From NCBI GenBank assembly GCA_964493095.1, contig CAZBNG010000001.1, forward strand, positions 1 to 64,000: DNA of 64,000 nucleotides, given 5' to 3'. The notes under the pieces are model-generated. The model was not told where the DNA came from. It was given only the letters and a program-made list of their open reading frames with translations, and made no database searches. Source of the DNA: CAYXSX01 sp964493095. GTDB lineage: Bacteria; Pseudomonadota; Alphaproteobacteria; Micavibrionales; Micavibrionaceae. Numbering within the stretch: position 1 is the stretch's first letter; each line of letters begins with the position of its first letter. Positions 50,887 through 60,161 of this stretch are shown here, one piece after another. Both the position numbers and the translations under genes were made by a program.

Positions 50887-52134
50887 TCAGCCGCGACAAT
50901 GTCTTAGAAACAATTGCACGAAAGCGGCTATCAGAAAGAACTCACCCAGCCACCAGCCCTGCCACAATCCGTACCCGGTAGCCGCCACGGAAAGGCTCGC
51001 TATAAAAACCGGCAAAGCGCACCGCGCAGCGGCGGCAGGCAGGCGACTGAAACGTTTCAGTAAATCGGCAAAAAATAAAACCGTAAAGGTAACGCCCAAA
51101 ATCCCGAACTCTATCCATATCTGAAGAGCAAAATTATGCGGATGCAGGATATCAACTCCCTTTTGATATATCTGGGCAGTATCGAACGCCTTCACGGCGC
51201 GGGTGGCCTCAATCCCGAAACCGTAGAAAGGCTGCTGCAATGCATAGCGTGAAACGTAGTCCCATATTTCCAGCCGCTCGGCGGCATAACCGTTTTGCAG
51301 CCAGGGCGCGTCATGGAACGTGCCCGCCAGTTCCCTGAACGCATACTGGGAAATCCACGGCGCGGCGTAGAACGCCGCTGCAATGCCCAGCCCCAGCAAA
51401 ACCCATGATACTTTGCAGCGATAGGGAAAAAACAATAAAAACAGCACGCCCAGAAGAAACGCAAGCTGCGCCGACTGGCTGCTGGTTTTGTAAATAATCG
51501 CACCGGCAAACAATATTAAGGCAGCCAGCACGGTCTTTTTTATCCGGCGGGAATAAGGGCCGTAATATAAAACGGGAAAGGCGCAAAACAAGGCAAGGAC
51601 AACGCACACTACGCTACGATTGAGATGGGAGAGATTAAACTCGTCCGTTATGGACTGCCCGTGAACAAGGTGATAAAGCGGCGCTTTAAAATAAAGCTCC
51701 CCGGTGAGAGCAACCGCCGCAACCAGGACGCCAAGCGGAAAAAGACGCGAAAAGTCTTCCCGCGCCTTTGGCCCGGCCGACTGCACCAGCCCGAGCAAAA
51801 TAATCCCCGGAACGAGTATGGGTATCATACGAAAAACCCGGTCCACGGCGATTTCGGGGTTAAGCGCCCAAAAAGCGCTGAGCCCGGCCAGAACCAGAAC
51901 GCCCAGAACCCAGAACAGGACCGGTCCGGACAAAGTCACCCGCCATGTCCGGCGGGCGGGAACGTAAAAACAAAAGCCGATGATCATTATAACGGCCGGC
52001 ATCAATGCCATGGCACGCGGAGCGATAACTCCCAGCAAAGGGATGAAAGCAAGCATACCGACCATCAAACGGTTAAAACCGGTTTCACAGCAGGATACGG
52101 AGGCGGGAGATTTTTTTGCAGGGGCGGCGTTCAT
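50887..52134 (-). CDS. O-antigen ligase family (Wzy_C) membrane protein
   Basis: The 415-residue integral membrane protein has about 11-12 transmembrane helices. Between helices near residue 265-320 is a longer periplasmic loop with YGFGIEATRAVKAF... and a HPHNFALQIWIEFGILG motif, the conserved H..HN..LQ...E.G signature of Wzy_C/WaaL ligases and polymerases. Such proteins join or polymerise surface polysaccharide chains. The start at ATG 52132-52134 is preferred to a TTG upstream. No other glycosyltransferase gene is nearby, so the exact substrate is unknown. Confidence 0.82.
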   Translation of the reverse strand: MNAAPAKKSPASVSCCETGFNRLMVGMLAFIPLLGVIAPRAMALMPAVIMIIGFCFYVPARRTWRVTLSGPVLFWVLGVLVLAGLSAFWALNPEIAVDRVFRMIPILVPGIILLGLVQSAGPKAREDFSRLFPLGVLVAAVALTGELYFKAPLYHLVHGQSITDEFNLSHLNRSVVCVVLALFCAFPVLYYGPYSRRIKKTVLAALILFAGAIIYKTSSQSAQLAFLLGVLFLLFFPYRCKVSWVLLGLGIAAAFYAAPWISQYAFRELAGTFHDAPWLQNGYAAERLEIWDYVSRYALQQPFYGFGIEATRAVKAFDTAQIYQKGVDILHPHNFALQIWIEFGILGVTFTVLFFADLLKRFSRLPAAAARCALPVFIASLSVAATGYGLWQGWWLGEFFLIAAFVQLFLRHCRG

Positions 52135-52193
52135 ATTTTCTTGTATCGCGGTCAAAGCCGCGTTGCAAGCAGACGAACAGGCTTATTACGAAG

Positions 52194-52514
52194 TTATTCG
52201 CCGGAACGTTTGCGCACCAGATACGGGGAATTGTCTCCGCTCAGGCGCGGCGCACGAACGGTGGGACTGTTGGAATAATCACGTTTTTTACGCGGGGGTT
52301 CCTTCTCCATATCGGCAATCGACAACGATCCGCCCGCAGAAGGCTCATACTGCGAAAGGAAATCCGCAAACATATCGGGCGCATCCTGCAGGGCCGCAGG
52401 AGCCGTTTCAGAAAAACGGCGGCCAAACTCATCCGGCGCTGCCGCCAAAACCGGTCGCGCAGTTATAAGAATGCCTGCGAGAACAAACAGGAGAGCGGTA
52501 AGACGCAGTTTCAT
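52194..52514 (-). CDS. Small exported hypothetical protein
   Basis: The 106-residue protein has a Sec signal peptide (MKLRLTALLFVLAGILITA, cleavage after VLA near residue 24). The mature 80 residues are hydrophilic, with Ser and Arg in the second half and several basic clusters (PPRKKRDYS, YLVRKRSGE). There is no recognised domain. It ends about 60 bp before the O-antigen ligase start and may be co-transcribed with it. The start has a GGAA-type Shine-Dalgarno. Confidence 0.6.
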   Translation of the reverse strand: MKLRLTALLFVLAGILITARPVLAAAPDEFGRRFSETAPAALQDAPDMFADFLSQYEPSAGGSLSIADMEKEPPRKKRDYSNSPTVRAPRLSGDNSPYLVRKRSGE

Positions 52515-52619
52515 GACGGTTCCTTCCTCTTACAGTTTTAACAAAGATCGGAAGGGATGACAATTTTTACTTGAAATATGCACCCGTTCTTTATAGGTTT
52601 GCGCTCATCCTTCTTACGG

Positions 52620-52695
<76 letters not shown>

Positions 52696-52696
52696 A

Positions 52697-53701
52697 TCAT
52701 TCTTTTCTTGATTTTTTACGGTAAAGGGTCGAGGGCGACACGCCCAGCAGTCTGGCGGCGCGGGGAATATTTCCGCCGCAGGTTTTCACGGCTTTCTCGA
52801 TAATTTCCTGTTCCACCTCCCGCAGGGGGCGGATTTCCGAGGGTGAATCGAATCCCGAAAACCCCGCCGCGGCGGCAAGTCCCTGCCCCGCAGCCGGCAG
52901 CAAACGGGGAAGGGATTTAAAAGAAACCGGAAGCATGGATTTCGTTACTATGCCACCATCATGCATACGCACCACCTGGCCGATTACCGAGCGGAGCATC
53001 GTCACGTTTCCCGGCCATTTATGGCTGCAGAAAAACGCCTCTGTTTCCGGGGTAAAGCCGCTAAAACTTTTCCCATATTTTTCAGCAAACTCATACAGGA
53101 AAAACTGGGCGATATCCAATATGTCTTCTCCCCGGCGGCGCAGGGGCGGCATATGAAGGGAAAAAACGCTCAACCGCGCATAAAACTCGTCTGAAATCCG
53201 CCCGGCATCAAGTTCTTTAAAAACATCCGCGCGGGTCGCGGCTATAAACTTTATTGCCTTAAAGTCCAGAGGAGGGCCAAACCCGGAAGAAGTTTCCCGT
53301 TGCAACAACCGCATAAAACGCTTTTGCAGAAAAAGGGGAAGAGCGGCGACTTCATCCAGAAATAACGTTCCACCATGCGCCAGAGAAGCCCAGTCCGCGG
53401 CGGGCATAATGTCTTCCCCTAAAACAGCTTTTGAAGCGTTGCCTGAAAAATTGCGGCAATCAATCCGCAGAAAGAATTTATTCGCATGATGACTCAAACG
53501 GTGTAAAATCCGCGCACAAAGCGTTTTTCCCGTTCCCGGCTCGCCTGTTATAAAAACCGGAAAATCGGCGCGCGCAGCGCGTTCCACTTTTTCGTAAACC
53601 GCCTGCATAAGGGGAGAGATACCTATAAAGCTGTGCTCGTAAGCGGTATCGTTTTGCAGACTCGCAAAGTCCTGCTTTTTTATCGTTGCTATACGCTCCA
53701 T
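52697..53701 (-). CDS. AAA+ enhancer-binding-like regulator lacking GAFTGA
   Basis: The 334-residue protein consists of a short N-terminus (no receiver, GAF or PAS domain), an AAA+ core (about 24-245) and a Fis-type helix-turn-helix (EIIEKAVKTCGGNIPRAARLLGVSPSTLYRK, residues 300-330). Walker A is GEPGTGKT (53-60), Walker B is GTLFLDEV, and the sensor segments ATRADVF and MPPLRRRGEDI (arginine finger region) are present. The L1 loop that bears GAFTGA in sigma-54 activators is replaced by a short stretch of about 20 residues (SGNASKAVLGEDIMPAADWA). It may therefore not open sigma-54 promoters. Confidence 0.85.
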   Translation of the reverse strand: MERIATIKKQDFASLQNDTAYEHSFIGISPLMQAVYEKVERAARADFPVFITGEPGTGKTLCARILHRLSHHANKFFLRIDCRNFSGNASKAVLGEDIMPAADWASLAHGGTLFLDEVAALPLFLQKRFMRLLQRETSSGFGPPLDFKAIKFIAATRADVFKELDAGRISDEFYARLSVFSLHMPPLRRRGEDILDIAQFFLYEFAEKYGKSFSGFTPETEAFFCSHKWPGNVTMLRSVIGQVVRMHDGGIVTKSMLPVSFKSLPRLLPAAGQGLAAAAGFSGFDSPSEIRPLREVEQEIIEKAVKTCGGNIPRAARLLGVSPSTLYRKKSRKE

Positions 53702-53782
53702 CGCCACACAATAGCGCCGTCCCGATGAACCGGTACAGAAAAAACACCGGATCATTCCATGGTATTAAATCGCGCAGAGCGT

Positions 53783-53808
53783 AAAAAAAGCCCCGCAAAG
53801 CGGGGCTT
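53783..53808 (-). terminator. Rho-independent terminator after BI-1 gene
   Basis: Perfect hairpin AAGCCCCGC-AAA-GCGGGGCTT (53788-53808). On the minus strand it is followed by a T run (53783-53789). It fits as the terminator of the BAX-inhibitor-1 gene, which ends at 53835. Confidence 0.9.
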
Positions 53809-53834
53809 AGGAAACCAGATTATTCAGCCGGACT

Positions 53835-54536
53835 TCAGCGCTGATTCATCAATTGCAGCACATGAATGAAAATAGCCACAAAACTGATATACAGATTAAG
53901 CGCGGAAGACCATGCCATGCGGCTATTCGCCTCTGTGCCGTGAGCGGCATTGTACATTTCTTTCGTGCGCTGCGTTTCAAAGGCCGTAATGCCGGAAAAC
54001 GCGAGGATCGCAACAACGGAAATAACCATCTGGACCTGGCTTGAGAAGCCGACAAACAGCCCGACTACACTGATGAGAAGCACGCCGAGAATCGCCATAA
54101 CGGCAAAGGTGCCCAGAGCCGTCAGATCCTTTTTGGTGGTATAACCATAAATGCTTAAGCCAGCAAACATACCGCCCGTTATAAAGAAGGCGCGAGCGAT
54201 AGATTCCCCGCTAAACGCCAGGGCGATCGTTGAAAAACTGATTCCGTACAGCACACTAACCGCTATAAACGAAGCCATCAGCTTGCCGGAGGACATCCGG
54301 ACCGGATTAAAACCGAACCATACGATCGCCAGCGGCGCGAACATCACCAGATAGGCCTGCGGACCGCCCAGAAACAGCGACAGAAGCGCGGGTGAGCTGG
54401 CCACCAGCCATGCGGTAACAGCGGTCACGACAAGACCCAGCGTCATACGGTTATAAACGCTGCCCATGTGATTACGCAGGTCGGCATCGACTGCCGAACC
54501 CGTGCGGGACTGCGGTATTGAATAACGATCAGACAT
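53835..54536 (-). CDS. BAX inhibitor-1 / YccA family membrane protein
   Basis: The 233-residue protein has seven transmembrane helices between residues 25 and 230 and the family's pattern: LRNHMGSVYNRMTLGLVVTAVTAW at the start, FSTIALAFSGESIARAFFITGGMFAGLSIYGYTTKKDL in the middle, and FETQRTKEMYN in the cytosolic loop near the end. Bacterial members (YccA/YbhL) interact with FtsH-type proteases or leak calcium; the role here is unknown. The start has a good Shine-Dalgarno (GGAGGAAAC upstream). The terminator at 53783-53808 follows. Confidence 0.92.
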   Translation of the reverse strand: MSDRYSIPQSRTGSAVDADLRNHMGSVYNRMTLGLVVTAVTAWLVASSPALLSLFLGGPQAYLVMFAPLAIVWFGFNPVRMSSGKLMASFIAVSVLYGISFSTIALAFSGESIARAFFITGGMFAGLSIYGYTTKKDLTALGTFAVMAILGVLLISVVGLFVGFSSQVQMVISVVAILAFSGITAFETQRTKEMYNAAHGTEANSRMAWSSALNLYISFVAIFIHVLQLMNQR

Positions 54537-54692
54537 CGTTTGTTTCCTCCATTTGTTGAGGCATTAATTTACCCTGCCTATTATATAATCCTCATTTTAG
54601 CAGATTTCAAAGGAAACCGGAAAATTTCGCTCTTTTCCCTGTTACCTTCCACAACGCATTGAAACCCCCAATGATTATGCTACCTTAAGGCC

Positions 54693-55946
54693 ATGAGTCT
54701 GTTCACCTCCTCACAATTCGCCTCCTGCGCCGAAACAGGCACTGACTGGCGCGATACCTCCAAAAAGGTTCTGGAGCAGCTGGAAAGCGTGCGCACGGAG
54801 GGGGCGGATTTCAATTTCGGATTCCTTTATCTGTCGGATCTTCTGGCCTCTGATGCCACCAGCATTCTGAACCTGTTCCGCTCTGTTCTGAACATTGAAA
54901 ACTGGGTGGGCTGCGTCGGGGTAGGGGTGTGCGGCACGGGCTCCGATCATATAGATGAGCCCGCCATCTCCGCCATGATCGGGCATTTCGATGCGGATAG
55001 CTTCTGCCTGTTCCCGCCGCGCGGGGAAGGTGCCGGGGAAGGCGATCCTGAAAAAACCAGCGGTCTTGAAACATGGCTTAACAAAAACGATCCCATGATC
55101 ATGCTGGTACACGGGGATCCGCTGGCGGAACAGGATCCGGCGCTCACACTCCAAAAAGTCTCAACGCTTACCAATGCTTTTCTCATAGGCGGCTTGTCCT
55201 CATCCCGTACGGAACACTTCCAGGTTGCCGGCGAACTCAAACGCGGCGCCCTGAGCGGCTGCATCTTTTCCCAGAATATTGCCGCCGCTACAGCGCTGTC
55301 GCAGGGATGCGCCCCTATCGGCCCCCTGCATACCATCACAAAAGGGGACGACCATATTATCGCCGGGCTCGACAATCTGAATGCCGTAGAGGTCTTCGAA
55401 GGCGATTTGCGCAGCATGACCATTAAAAAGATCGATAAGGATCCGGACGAAATCATCCTGGATAATCCAGACGAAATTCCTGAGGAGTTTCAAAGTCTTA
55501 TTCAGGGAGAAATCCATATTGCCTTCCCTGTCTCAGGGTCCGATCAGGAGGATTATCTCGTGCGCAATATCATCGGAATGGACCCGGATGAAGGCTCTTT
55601 GACCGTGGCGCAAAATGTTTTAAACGGGGAAAATGTCCTGTTCGTTAAACGCGACGATGACACGGTAAAAAGCGACCTTTCCCACACGCTGGTTAAATTG
55701 CGCGAACGGGTATTGCGGGAAACAGGAAGCTTCCAGCCCAAGGGCGCTATTTATATTTCCTGCGCCGCCAGGGCTTTTTCCAATTTCGGCGGCAATAAAA
55801 ACAACCCGGCCGCAAAGGGCGGGGGAGAAATGGCGCTGGTGCGCGATATCATCGGCGATGTGCCGCTTGCCGGATTTTATGCCGGTGGCGAAATTTCAAA
55901 CGCCCGGCTGTATGGTTATACGGGAGTTTTGACCTTATTTCTTTAA
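54693..55946 (+). CDS. FIST-domain sensory protein
   Basis: The 417-residue protein comprises FIST N (about 20-200) and FIST C (about 215-400) domains: FGFLYLSDLL, WVGCVGVGVCGTG, TNAFLIGGLSSSRT, NIAAATALSQGCAPIGPLHTITK (the start of the C-half) and GAIYISCAARAFSNFGG..., then AGFYAGGEISNARLYGYTGVLTLF at the end, a typical closing for FIST. FIST proteins are thought to bind amino acids or small ligands in signalling. No kinase or cyclase domain is attached here. Its start has TTAAGG-type Shine-Dalgarno. It opens the plus-strand run leading to the secretion genes, 43 bp before the DsbG-like gene. Confidence 0.87.
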   Translation: MSLFTSSQFASCAETGTDWRDTSKKVLEQLESVRTEGADFNFGFLYLSDLLASDATSILNLFRSVLNIENWVGCVGVGVCGTGSDHIDEPAISAMIGHFDADSFCLFPPRGEGAGEGDPEKTSGLETWLNKNDPMIMLVHGDPLAEQDPALTLQKVSTLTNAFLIGGLSSSRTEHFQVAGELKRGALSGCIFSQNIAAATALSQGCAPIGPLHTITKGDDHIIAGLDNLNAVEVFEGDLRSMTIKKIDKDPDEIILDNPDEIPEEFQSLIQGEIHIAFPVSGSDQEDYLVRNIIGMDPDEGSLTVAQNVLNGENVLFVKRDDDTVKSDLSHTLVKLRERVLRETGSFQPKGAIYISCAARAFSNFGGNKNNPAAKGGGEMALVRDIIGDVPLAGFYAGGEISNARLYGYTGVLTLFL

Positions 55947-55988
55947 ACGACTACAATTAAAAGATAGCTTGAAAAAGGAAGCGCCCAG

Positions 55989-56831
55989 ATGAAAAATTTA
56001 ATCCTGTTTCTTGCCGCCGCGCTTATGCTGGCGGGCCTTGTCACAAGCGCCGCACGCGCACAGGATGCCTTGCCGCAACTGCCCGACCCGATTCAAAACC
56101 TGGTTAATGACGGGGCGCAGATACGTTATCTGGGCAAGGACCACGGCTTCGACGCATGGCTGACCATTAAAAACGGCCAGGAACAATATTTTTACGTTCT
56201 GCCCGACCGCAGCGCTTTTGTTATGGGTGTTTTATTCGACGGCACGGGTAAAGCGGTAACGGTCCAGCAAGTACGACGTTTACAGCAGGAAGGCGATGAA
56301 ATGCTCGACGCATTGGCTTCGGACACACCTTCGGCCAACAACGACACGGACGCCTTCGCCTTGAAATCCCCGGCTGAAAAACTGTTCAGCGATATCGAGG
56401 GCAGCAACTGGGTGCCTCTGGGCGCGGCCAACGCCCCCGTGGTTTACAGCTTTATCGACCCGCAATGCCCGCATTGCCATGCGTTTATTGACGACCTGCG
56501 CAAAACTTATCTGCCGGAAGGGCGCATACAGCTGCGCCTGATCCCGGTGGGGTTCCGCGAAGAAACGCTGGCGCAGGCCGCCTTTTTGTTGGCTGCGCCC
56601 GATCCGGGAGCGCGCTTTCTGCGTCATATGGACGGCGACGAAACAGCCCTGCCGGCGAGAAAGGACATCAATACGCAGGGCGTACAGCGTAATTTGTCTA
56701 TCATGCAGACATGGGGGCTGAACGTAACACCCTTGATTATATACCGTGACAAGGCGGGAGAGGTTAAGATTGTACGGGGACGCCCCAAGGACATAGCCGG
56801 CTTTATTGCCGATTTGCCGCCCGCCGGCTAG
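55989..56831 (+). CDS. DsbG/DsbC-like thiol-disulfide protein
   Basis: The 280-residue periplasmic protein has a signal peptide (MKNLILFLAAALMLAGLVTS, cleavage after ARA near residue 24), an N-terminal dimerization-like part (25-110) and a thioredoxin-fold domain with the redox motif CPHC at residues 160-163 (FIDPQCPHCHAF). A cis-Pro is present near NVTPLII (about 250). This order matches the DsbC/DsbG isomerase family. Its position before the transglycosylase and dot genes suggests it assists folding of the secretion apparatus, as dedicated disulfide proteins do in IncI-type systems; that is inference. Confidence 0.85.
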   Translation: MKNLILFLAAALMLAGLVTSAARAQDALPQLPDPIQNLVNDGAQIRYLGKDHGFDAWLTIKNGQEQYFYVLPDRSAFVMGVLFDGTGKAVTVQQVRRLQQEGDEMLDALASDTPSANNDTDAFALKSPAEKLFSDIEGSNWVPLGAANAPVVYSFIDPQCPHCHAFIDDLRKTYLPEGRIQLRLIPVGFREETLAQAAFLLAAPDPGARFLRHMDGDETALPARKDINTQGVQRNLSIMQTWGLNVTPLIIYRDKAGEVKIVRGRPKDIAGFIADLPPAG

Positions 56832-56960
56832 GAAAGCACGGAAATTGGCTTGTATCAGGCACTCATTCGCATTTATAATTGCGTTTGTCAGGGTTATGTT
56901 CCGCCTTTTTCCCCAAAGGGCCATATCATGGTTAAGCATCTTAAGTAGGTCAGTTTTTTA

Positions 56961-58169
56961 ATGGATCAGCGCGCGCAATATCTCATTCAGGTTATGGAGA
57001 AAATCGGCGCTCCCCTTATGAACGGGCTGGCGGGGAAAACCCCTGCGTCCGGGAACGAGCAGGACACGGCGCAAACCATTGCCGAACTGCTCTCCGCCTG
57101 CGTGAAGTTCGGTATCGATATCGGCAATATGATCGATATCAATAACGCCGGGCCCGAAGGCGACGATCTGCGCATTGCTTTAACGGCGCTTTCCAGTCCG
57201 CTGATCGCGCATTACTATAAGGAAGCCGGGCGTGTACCGTCCGAGGGGGACAGCAAAAAAATGATCGCCGCCCTGCAGGCCGTCATGACATTTTCGGAGA
57301 ATTTCGCTCCCGATCACGACAATACGCAACGTCTTGAAAATATTTCCGTCAAAGCACTGGAAACCAATATTCACTACATCGATGCGCTTACCCCGGCCAT
57401 CAACGCCATCGCCTCTTTTGCTTTCGGGCAAAGCGAGACAAAACTTCTACTCGATATTTCAACGAAGCTCACACAAAACGCCTCCTCCTTAAGAAAGGCG
57501 CTGCTGGGAGAATCCCTGCCCGATGCCGATAAAAAAACGGCGGAGCTCGCCCTTTTACGTACTTTGTCGAGACTTTATGCCGATTGCCATAACTCAGAGG
57601 TAGCCAAAGTCATGGCCCTGAATGAAGAAGAGCGCATAAATGCCAGCATTTCCGTCGAAACGGTATGGAGCGCTTTTGAAACCCGCAGCGCCATGCTTCA
57701 GGCGCTGGCCGAAAACCTGGTGCCGAACGGAAGCGCAGCAACAGGTGCAGGAGCGGCTCCGGCAGCGCCCGCAGAGCCGGATTCCCCGCCACCTCAAAGC
57801 CCGGACGAAACTCCTGCACAAGCTCCGAAAACAGAGGTTCCGCCGCCGCAAACCACACAAAACCAGCCAGCCACTCCCGCGCCGGAACAAAAAGCCCCAC
57901 CGCCGCAAGACGCTAAAACCAACCCCATGAGCATGTTTGCCAAGCCTAAAACTACAGAGGCACCGCCATCTGAAACGCCTCCCGCTGCTCCTCCCACGGA
58001 AACGCCACCGCCGGAAACCCCGGCCACACCGCCTCCCGCCGAAACACCACCGGAAGAACCGCCATCGACAACACCGGAGGAAAATTCTGAAAAACCTGCG
58101 GATAAACCGGCGGGCAGCCCTATGTCTTTTTTCAAGTCCAAACCTAAAAAGGATGAGAACAATGATTAA
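56961..58169 (+). CDS. Hypothetical protein with Pro-rich C-terminus
   Basis: The 402-residue protein has no signal peptide. Residues 1-250 are predicted mostly helical (MDQRAQYLIQVMEKIGAPLMNGLAG start, repeated hydrophobic heptads). Residues 255-385 are low complexity, made almost entirely of Pro, Ala, Glu and Thr (PPPET-type repeats), followed by a short Lys-rich end. The helical domain could be a scaffold and the tail flexible. No family is recognised. It is cytoplasmic by prediction. Located 24 bp before the transglycosylase gene in the same direction. Confidence 0.6.
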   Translation: MDQRAQYLIQVMEKIGAPLMNGLAGKTPASGNEQDTAQTIAELLSACVKFGIDIGNMIDINNAGPEGDDLRIALTALSSPLIAHYYKEAGRVPSEGDSKKMIAALQAVMTFSENFAPDHDNTQRLENISVKALETNIHYIDALTPAINAIASFAFGQSETKLLLDISTKLTQNASSLRKALLGESLPDADKKTAELALLRTLSRLYADCHNSEVAKVMALNEEERINASISVETVWSAFETRSAMLQALAENLVPNGSAATGAGAAPAAPAEPDSPPPQSPDETPAQAPKTEVPPPQTTQNQPATPAPEQKAPPPQDAKTNPMSMFAKPKTTEAPPSETPPAAPPTETPPPETPATPPPAETPPEEPPSTTPEENSEKPADKPAGSPMSFFKSKPKKDENND

Positions 58170-58192
58170 CCGTAAAAAACAGGATCAAAAGA

Positions 58193-58603
58193 ATGAGCGT
58201 TAAAGTTCTCGCCTCATGTCTGATACTCGCCGCCCAGACATACTCTGTGCCCCCGGCGGTTCTGGTGGGCATTTATAAAGCCGAGGGCGGCAAAATCGGT
58301 CAGGAAGTGCCCAACAGCAACGGAACCTACGATCTTGGCCCTATGCAGATCAATACGCTATGGCTTCCCGAGCTTTCCCGGCACTGGGGGGTAAGCGAGG
58401 AAACCGCCCGTAAATGGGTTCGTGACGACGCCTGCACCAACACGGGCGTGGCCGCCTGGATTCTACGGACACACCTTGATGAAACCCAGAGCTTGTCCAA
58501 GGCAATCAGCTATTATCACTCCCGCACCCCGCAATACGGCGAGCGTTATAAAAAGCGGGTTATCGCACTGATGAAAAAAAGCGGGCTGGTGAAAACACGC
58601 TAG
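58193..58603 (+). CDS. Lytic transglycosylase (VirB1/IagB-like)
   Basis: The 136-residue SLT-type muramidase has the catalytic Glu in VGIYKAEGGKIGQ (E31 region, here E of AEGG), the SNGTYDLGPMQINTLW motif (GLMQ/GPMQ-IN) and YYHSRTPQYGERYKKRV at the end, which is the usual Y-[ST]-G/R motif of VirB1-type proteins. It opens peptidoglycan locally for assembly of secretion systems. The N-terminus (MSVKVLASCLILAAQTYSV) could be a signal sequence or part of the fold. dotD begins 166 bp further on. Confidence 0.85.
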   Translation: MSVKVLASCLILAAQTYSVPPAVLVGIYKAEGGKIGQEVPNSNGTYDLGPMQINTLWLPELSRHWGVSEETARKWVRDDACTNTGVAAWILRTHLDETQSLSKAISYYHSRTPQYGERYKKRVIALMKKSGLVKTR

Positions 58604-58769
58604 AAATTTTCCCAAAAACGCCTTCCCTCCTGAAAATTCCACATAAACGCCCGAATATCCACAATTATACACATAAGCACGGGGACAGTTTCGATTGTTA
58701 TCTTGCGGCGGTTTGCGGGGGTGATTAATCTGGACCCTATAGATCTATCTTCTAGCTTGGATATATCCC

Positions 58770-59294
58770 ATGGCGTCCAAACGCGCGGCACATAAAGTAT
58801 TTTTTACAGGCCTGATGTTCGCCCTGTCTTTAGGGCTTGCTGGCTGTGGATCCGTGCCTGACCATTTCAGCAATAAATCGCCGCAAATTGTAGCATCCCC
58901 CGACAAAGTGTCCTCGATGCTTGCGGAGGCCGCAGACCGCGCCTCGGACGCGCTGGAAAAGCTGGCCGCGGTTGAATACGGCAGGAGTCCGGGCATAGCC
59001 GTTGCCCCGATCGCCAACGCCCCGCGGGAGCTGCGCCGCGCGATTACCGTGAACTGGGTAGGGCCGGTGGAGCCAATAACAAAAACGCTCGCCGACCGTG
59101 CCAGCTACCGTTTCCTGACCGTGGGCGCAACACCGCCGACGCCAATCGTTATTTCACTGGACGTTGAAAATATGCCGGTTGTAGACGTTCTGCGCGATAT
59201 TGGCCTGCAACTGGGTGAACGTGCCGATATTCGCGTCGATGCGGAAAGCCGTACCGTGGAAATTCACTATCCCACGAACGGGCAGGAGGGTTAG
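58770..59294 (+). CDS. dotD: I-type T4SS outer-membrane lipoprotein DotD
   Basis: The 174-residue lipoprotein has a signal peptide ending in the lipobox LAGC (Cys at residue 26), giving an acylated outer-membrane protein. The C-terminal part (about 85-170) has the small N0/secretin-like fold seen in DotD: AITVNWVGPVEPITKTLADRASYRFLTVG, IVISLDVENMPVVDVLRDIGLQLGERADIRVDAESRTVEIHY. DotD corresponds to TraH of IncI plasmids. With DotC it helps place DotH in the outer membrane. dotC follows 3 bp after the stop. Confidence 0.9.
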   Translation: MASKRAAHKVFFTGLMFALSLGLAGCGSVPDHFSNKSPQIVASPDKVSSMLAEAADRASDALEKLAAVEYGRSPGIAVAPIANAPRELRRAITVNWVGPVEPITKTLADRASYRFLTVGATPPTPIVISLDVENMPVVDVLRDIGLQLGERADIRVDAESRTVEIHYPTNGQEG

Positions 59295-59297
59295 GGA

Positions 59298-60161
59298 ATG
59301 TCTCCGCTTACCCTGAAGCAGAAACAATTTACGCTTCTGGCCGTATTGTTTGCCGTTTGTGCGGTTTTTACCTTTCCCAGCTACGCCCAGCTTGGCCTTA
59401 CCGACGATGCGCCGCCGCACGAACCCCCTTCACTGGAACAGCTTAAGCATCTGGAACGTGACAACCAGACCGTATCCGATACCAATAAACTTCCTTTCGA
59501 CATCCGCGAAGATGCCCTTCGCGAAGCCGCCATTTCCTACGGCGCGCGCGGCGGACTGGCCAAACGCACCTTTGAGATCCGCCGGGAGCTGGCGAGCCGG
59601 GGGCGCTACCTCGATAAGGTCTTTGATTTCCGCCAGTTACTGATCCCCGCCCCTTCGGGCCTGTTGATCGAACCGCCAATTATTTCCGAATCGATTAACG
59701 CCATGCTGATTGATACCGGGGGACAGCAAGCCGCCGTATCCGACCGGATTTACAATATCATCAGCAACGCCAAGATCACCTCCACGGCCCGCACCTGGCA
59801 TACATACCTTGAGCGTGAATGGAGCGCCGTCGAGCCTCCCCCCGATATCCTGCGTCCCGAAAACGCTGAAGAGCGGGCGCTCTGGGAGAAAAAAGTCGAA
59901 GAGGGGTGGCAAAAAGGTTACGAACAGGCCAATGAAATCTTTGCCGACGACCTGAACAGGCTCGTTGCCGACTTCATGGGCATGATCCGCTATCGTACCC
60001 TGCTGTCACAGGGTATGATTTCCGCGCCTTACGCGCTGCAGGTAGACCGGGGCATCACGGGTGACGGTAATGAAATGCGCATAGGCGACCGCGCCGTGGA
60101 AATCACAGGCGTACCAACTCTCATTACAGAGGCTAATCAATGGCAACCCGCAAACCGGTAA
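59298..60161 (+). CDS. dotC: I-type T4SS core protein DotC
   Basis: The 287-residue protein has a signal peptide (about residues 10-30). The body carries the DotC pattern: LREAAISYGARGGLAKRTFEIRREL, FDFRQLLIPAPSGLLIEPPIISE, RTWHTYLEREWSAVEPPPDILRP, and EEGWQKGYEQANEIFADDLNRLVADFMGMIRY. DotC corresponds to TraI of IncI. The Legionella protein is a lipoprotein, but I see no proper lipobox here: the only Cys near the signal end has an unsuitable residue before it. The 3' end overlaps dotB by 22 bp. Confidence 0.9.
   Translation: MSPLTLKQKQFTLLAVLFAVCAVFTFPSYAQLGLTDDAPPHEPPSLEQLKHLERDNQTVSDTNKLPFDIREDALREAAISYGARGGLAKRTFEIRRELASRGRYLDKVFDFRQLLIPAPSGLLIEPPIISESINAMLIDTGGQQAAVSDRIYNIISNAKITSTARTWHTYLEREWSAVEPPPDILRPENAEERALWEKKVEEGWQKGYEQANEIFADDLNRLVADFMGMIRYRTLLSQGMISAPYALQVDRGITGDGNEMRIGDRAVEITGVPTLITEANQWQPANR

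Noticed and set aside
59298..59400. Lipobox in DotC
   Set aside because: The only Cys near the signal peptide end is preceded by Val in a Phe-Ala-Val context, which does not fit the lipobox consensus.
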